A stretch of 64,000 bases of DNA from CAWJMF01 sp963843945 (GTDB lineage Bacteria > Vulcanimicrobiota > Vulcanimicrobiia > Vulcanimicrobiales > Vulcanimicrobiaceae), in contig CAWJMF010000002.1 of NCBI GenBank assembly GCA_963843945.1, positions 1,116,001 through 1,180,000 of the forward strand, given 5' to 3'. The notes under the pieces are model-generated. The model was not told the DNA's origin. It was given only the letters and a program-made list of their open reading frames with translations, and ran no database searches. Positions 61,632 through 64,000 of this stretch are shown piece by piece. The position numbers and the translations under genes were made by a program. Numbering within the stretch: position 1 is the first letter of the stretch; each line of letters begins with the position of its first letter.

Positions 61632-62500
61632 CCGAAGATCCCCTCCTCCCCGAAGAGGCCGCGCGGCCGGATCAGCAACACCGTCGCCATCAACACGTAC
61701 ATCACGATCTCGGAGAACGCCGGCAGATAGAGCGTCGTGATGCTGATGCCGAGGCCGAGCAGCAGGCCGCCGACGAGACAACCCGCTAGGCTGCCCATCC
61801 CGCCGATGACGACGGTGATGAAGGCCGGCATGAGGAGCGAGTTGCCCATGGTAGGCGAGAGCCCGAGCATGCCCGCCGCCAGAATCCCCGCGATCGCCGC
61901 CAGCAGAATGCCGACGCCGAAGTTCGTCATGTAGAGAATTTGGGTGTTGATGCCGAGGGCCGCCATCATCTCGGCGTTCTGCACGGCACCACGCAGGCGC
62001 AAGCCGGTCCGGGTCCGGTACAGGAAGCCGAGCAGCAGGACCATCACGATCCCCAGCGCCGCGACGATGATCAGCCGGTACGACGGCAGCATGATGTCGC
62101 CGATTTGCGTCGAGCCCTGCAGCGATTGCGGCGGCGAGAACGGCACCGATTGCGGGCCCCAGATTAGCCTAAATGTCTCCTCGAAGATAAGCGCCAGCCC
62201 GAACGTCAAAAGCAAACTGTAGAGCGGGATGCGTTTGTACAGCGGCGAGATCAGTAATCGCTCGACCACCAACCCCACGATGACCGTCAGAATCGCCGCG
62301 ACGCCGAGCGCCATCCAGAAATTCATGCCGCGCGAGAGCAGACTGTAGGCGAAGTAGCCGCCCAGAGTTAGGAACGATCCGTGCGCGAGGTTGATCGTGC
62401 CCGTGAGATTCATGATCAGCGACAGTCCGATGGCGACGATCGCATAGAAGGCTCCGAGGACGATGCCGTTGACGATTTCCGGCGCGAGGCGCTCTAACAT
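61628..62500 (-). CDS. livH: Branched-chain amino acid-type ABC transporter permease (LivH)
   Basis: 290 residues with seven or eight transmembrane helices. NLAHGSFLTLGGYFAY near the N-terminus and GGMGSLAGCLVGGLLLG near the C-terminus are LivH signatures. It lies 68 bp downstream of the binding-protein gene. Confidence 0.93.
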   Translation of the reverse strand: MLERLAPEIVNGIVLGAFYAIVAIGLSLIMNLTGTINLAHGSFLTLGGYFAYSLLSRGMNFWMALGVAAILTVIVGLVVERLLISPLYKRIPLYSLLLTFGLALIFEETFRLIWGPQSVPFSPPQSLQGSTQIGDIMLPSYRLIIVAALGIVMVLLLGFLYRTRTGLRLRGAVQNAEMMAALGINTQILYMTNFGVGILLAAIAGILAAGMLGLSPTMGNSLLMPAFITVVIGGMGSLAGCLVGGLLLGLGISITTLYLPAFSEIVMYVLMATVLLIRPRGLFGEEGIFG

Positions 62501-62567
62501 GAAAACTCCTTGGGGGACGCCGCCGGACGGCGAAACTTCGCCGTCCGGCCGTCCACACGGATGGGGT

Positions 62568-63833
62568 CTACGGCCAACCCAGACTGCAGATCTTCGCTGC
62601 CTCGGCGTCGGTCTTCTCGATCTTCTCGCCTGGCTGGACGTCGATCACGTTGAAGATGTCGTGCGGATCGCTCGCCGTGCCGCCCGCGCGCACGTCGCCG
62701 AACCACATCGGCCAGATCAACTGGTGGTCGGCGGAACGGTAGTACGCCGAACCTTCGCAGAGCGCGTCGAAGTGCTTGTCCTCGAGCGCCCGGCAGACCT
62801 TAACGGGATCCGTGCCCTTCGCTCCATCGAACGCGTCGAGCATGCGGCTGGCGGTGATGTAGCCGAAGGCCCCGCGCGCCGTCGGCGGTTCGCCGTACCT
62901 CGCGGTATAGTCGCGGACGAACGCGCGCGCCGACGAGTTGGCCTTCCCTAAGACCATGTCGCTCTTGTAGTACCATTCGAAGCCCCAGTAACCGACCTGC
63001 GCTTCTTTCGGCAGCGACCAGAAGACTTCGAGCTCGCCCTGCGGACCCGCGACCGGGATGCGCTTGAGCAAACCGAACGAATTGGCTTGCTTGAGGCAGT
63101 TGATGAGGTCGTCGCCCTGCACCATCAGGATCAGGCAGTCGGGCTTCGCGTTGAGCACCTTGGTGAGGTACGCGCTGAAGTCGGTCGTGCCCAGCGGGGT
63201 CAGGTCGTCGCCGACAATCGAAATGCCGAGCTTGCTTTCGAGATCCTTATAGCCGGCCTCGAGCGCGTGCCCGAACGCGTAATCGGGGGTGATGAAGTAC
63301 CACTTCTTGCCGAACTTCTTCTCGATCGAAAGTCCGGTCGCGTGCGTTTCCATCCAGGTGCTGTGACAGGTGCGGAAGGTCGTCCAATGACACTGCGCGC
63401 CGGTCACGCTGTCGCTGTGTCCGCCGGAGTCGATGAAGGGCTTCTTCGCCTCGAAGCACACGTTGCTCGTCGCTTGCGAGACGGCGCTGTTGACCGTGCC
63501 GATCAGGGCATCGACTTGGTCGACCTGAATCAGCTTGCGGGCCTTCTCGACGGCGACGCCGGGGTTGTTCTGATTGTCTTCGACGATCATGCGGACCTGA
63601 CGCCCGAGCACGCCGCCGTGCGCGTTGCGCGCGTCGACGGCCATCTGCATGCCGCGCACCTCGTTCTTGGCGGGGTAGGCATAGACGCCGGTCAGTTCTT
63701 CGCTGACGCCGAGGGTCAGCATGTCGGCAGCGGCGCTGCGCTTGGGAATGAAGGCCGGGAATCCGACAATGGTGCCGGCCGCAACCGCGGCCGAGGTCTT
63801 GACGAAGTCCGCCCGCGAGGGAGATCGCTTCAC
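62568..63833 (-). CDS. livK: Branched-chain amino acid-type ABC transporter substrate-binding protein (LivK-like)
   Basis: 421 residues from the GTG at 63833, with GGAGG eight bases upstream; the longer upstream frame is unlikely. The leader has SRADFVKTSAAVAAG, a Tat-like signal in which only one Arg of the pair is present. The Peripla_BP_6 fold is visible (ELTGVYAYPAKNEVRGMQMAVD, GFEWYY, FGYITASRMLDAF). It delivers amino acids or amides to LivHMGF; the exact ligand cannot be set. It is the first gene of the operon. Confidence 0.9.
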   Translation of the reverse strand: MKRSPSRADFVKTSAAVAAGTIVGFPAFIPKRSAAADMLTLGVSEELTGVYAYPAKNEVRGMQMAVDARNAHGGVLGRQVRMIVEDNQNNPGVAVEKARKLIQVDQVDALIGTVNSAVSQATSNVCFEAKKPFIDSGGHSDSVTGAQCHWTTFRTCHSTWMETHATGLSIEKKFGKKWYFITPDYAFGHALEAGYKDLESKLGISIVGDDLTPLGTTDFSAYLTKVLNAKPDCLILMVQGDDLINCLKQANSFGLLKRIPVAGPQGELEVFWSLPKEAQVGYWGFEWYYKSDMVLGKANSSARAFVRDYTARYGEPPTARGAFGYITASRMLDAFDGAKGTDPVKVCRALEDKHFDALCEGSAYYRSADHQLIWPMWFGDVRAGGTASDPHDIFNVIDVQPGEKIEKTDAEAAKICSLGWP

Positions 63834-64000
63834 GTTTTCAACCTCCGAAAAAGTGCTAGAAGGACGGTGGAAGTTTCCTTTGGCGTTCAATTCCCAGGCG
63901 GCCCGGCGATTACTCCCGCAAAGGCGGCTCGATCCCGCACTTTCGTTAGGGTCCAAAGGACCAGTCGGCGATGTTCCAGAGGTCGGAACCGACCGGCACC
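63834..64000 (-). promoter_or_regulatory. Upstream region of the liv operon
   Basis: This holds the ribosome-binding site of livK and must include or border the operon promoter. No clear -10/-35 pair was seen, and no gene lies on either strand up to the window edge. Confidence 0.35.

Noticed and set aside
1..64000. tRNA, rRNA and classical riboswitch genes
   Set aside because: No cloverleaf with a T-loop GGTTCGA context, no rRNA stretch and no recognisable riboswitch core was seen on either strand; a covariance search would be needed to exclude them.

Overview
The window is a GC-rich bacterial chromosome segment (about 60-63% GC by eye). Its gene content includes a copper-amine-oxidase-N stalk protein, HAF-repeat proteins, Vgb-type propeller lipoproteins, DUF885, MocR and a MalT-type LuxR regulator. 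This mix recalls poorly cultured soil lineages such as Eremiobacterota/Vulcanimicrobiota, but no rRNA or tRNA gene is visible, so the assignment is an inference. GTG and TTG starts are frequent.

Layout. 0-17 kb is mostly ordinary: two related surface proteins, a XapX membrane protein, a zinc alcohol dehydrogenase, a type-B carboxylesterase, an ECF sigma/anti-sigma pair, an SBP_bac_5 solute-binding protein, and a tightly packed nitrilase-TldD-TldE run. 17-20.3 kb holds a MalT-like LuxR regulator and a lone OmpR-type winged helix, with lower GC and different codon use. 20.6-34.3 kb is the most unusual region: three gene blocks (plus, minus, plus) encoding a subtilase, two serine hydrolases, a lysozyme-like transglycosylase, an M15 peptidase, a zinc metalloprotease, membrane proteins and a pair of unassigned paralogues. 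None of the enzymes has a visible Sec signal, and three share Ser/Asp/Ala/Gly-rich low-complexity segments. 34-37 kb carries a cupin and a MocR regulator with a repeat-type operator.

37-43 kb is a decayed stretch bracketed by two copies of the MocR 3' end. It contains a 136-nt pure purine tract, a LuxR-ATPase pseudogene whose Walker A lysine codon is a stop, a relic of the STAS membrane protein encoded at 58 kb, and frameshifted lipoprotein genes. 43-49.4 kb encodes exported proteins: a metallophosphoesterase, a DUF885 protein, a HAF-repeat protein and a lipoprotein.

49.6-58.3 kb is a mobile-element zone with three IS3-family elements, one interrupted by an IS110-family element, plus a deleted IS3 relic and an IS-truncated RHS toxin with a neighbouring immunity candidate. 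The left non-coding end of the IS110 element folds by eye into two stem-loops. Their loops contain segments matching the left and right halves of the actual target and of the element's own joined ends, which is the layout of a bridge RNA. 58.3-64 kb holds a STAS membrane protein and a complete branched-chain amino-acid-type ABC operon (livK-livH-livM-livG-livF order).

Several otherwise intact genes carry one indel (nitrilase, subtilase, 22.5-kb hydrolase). Whether these are real or sequencing errors cannot be settled from the sequence.
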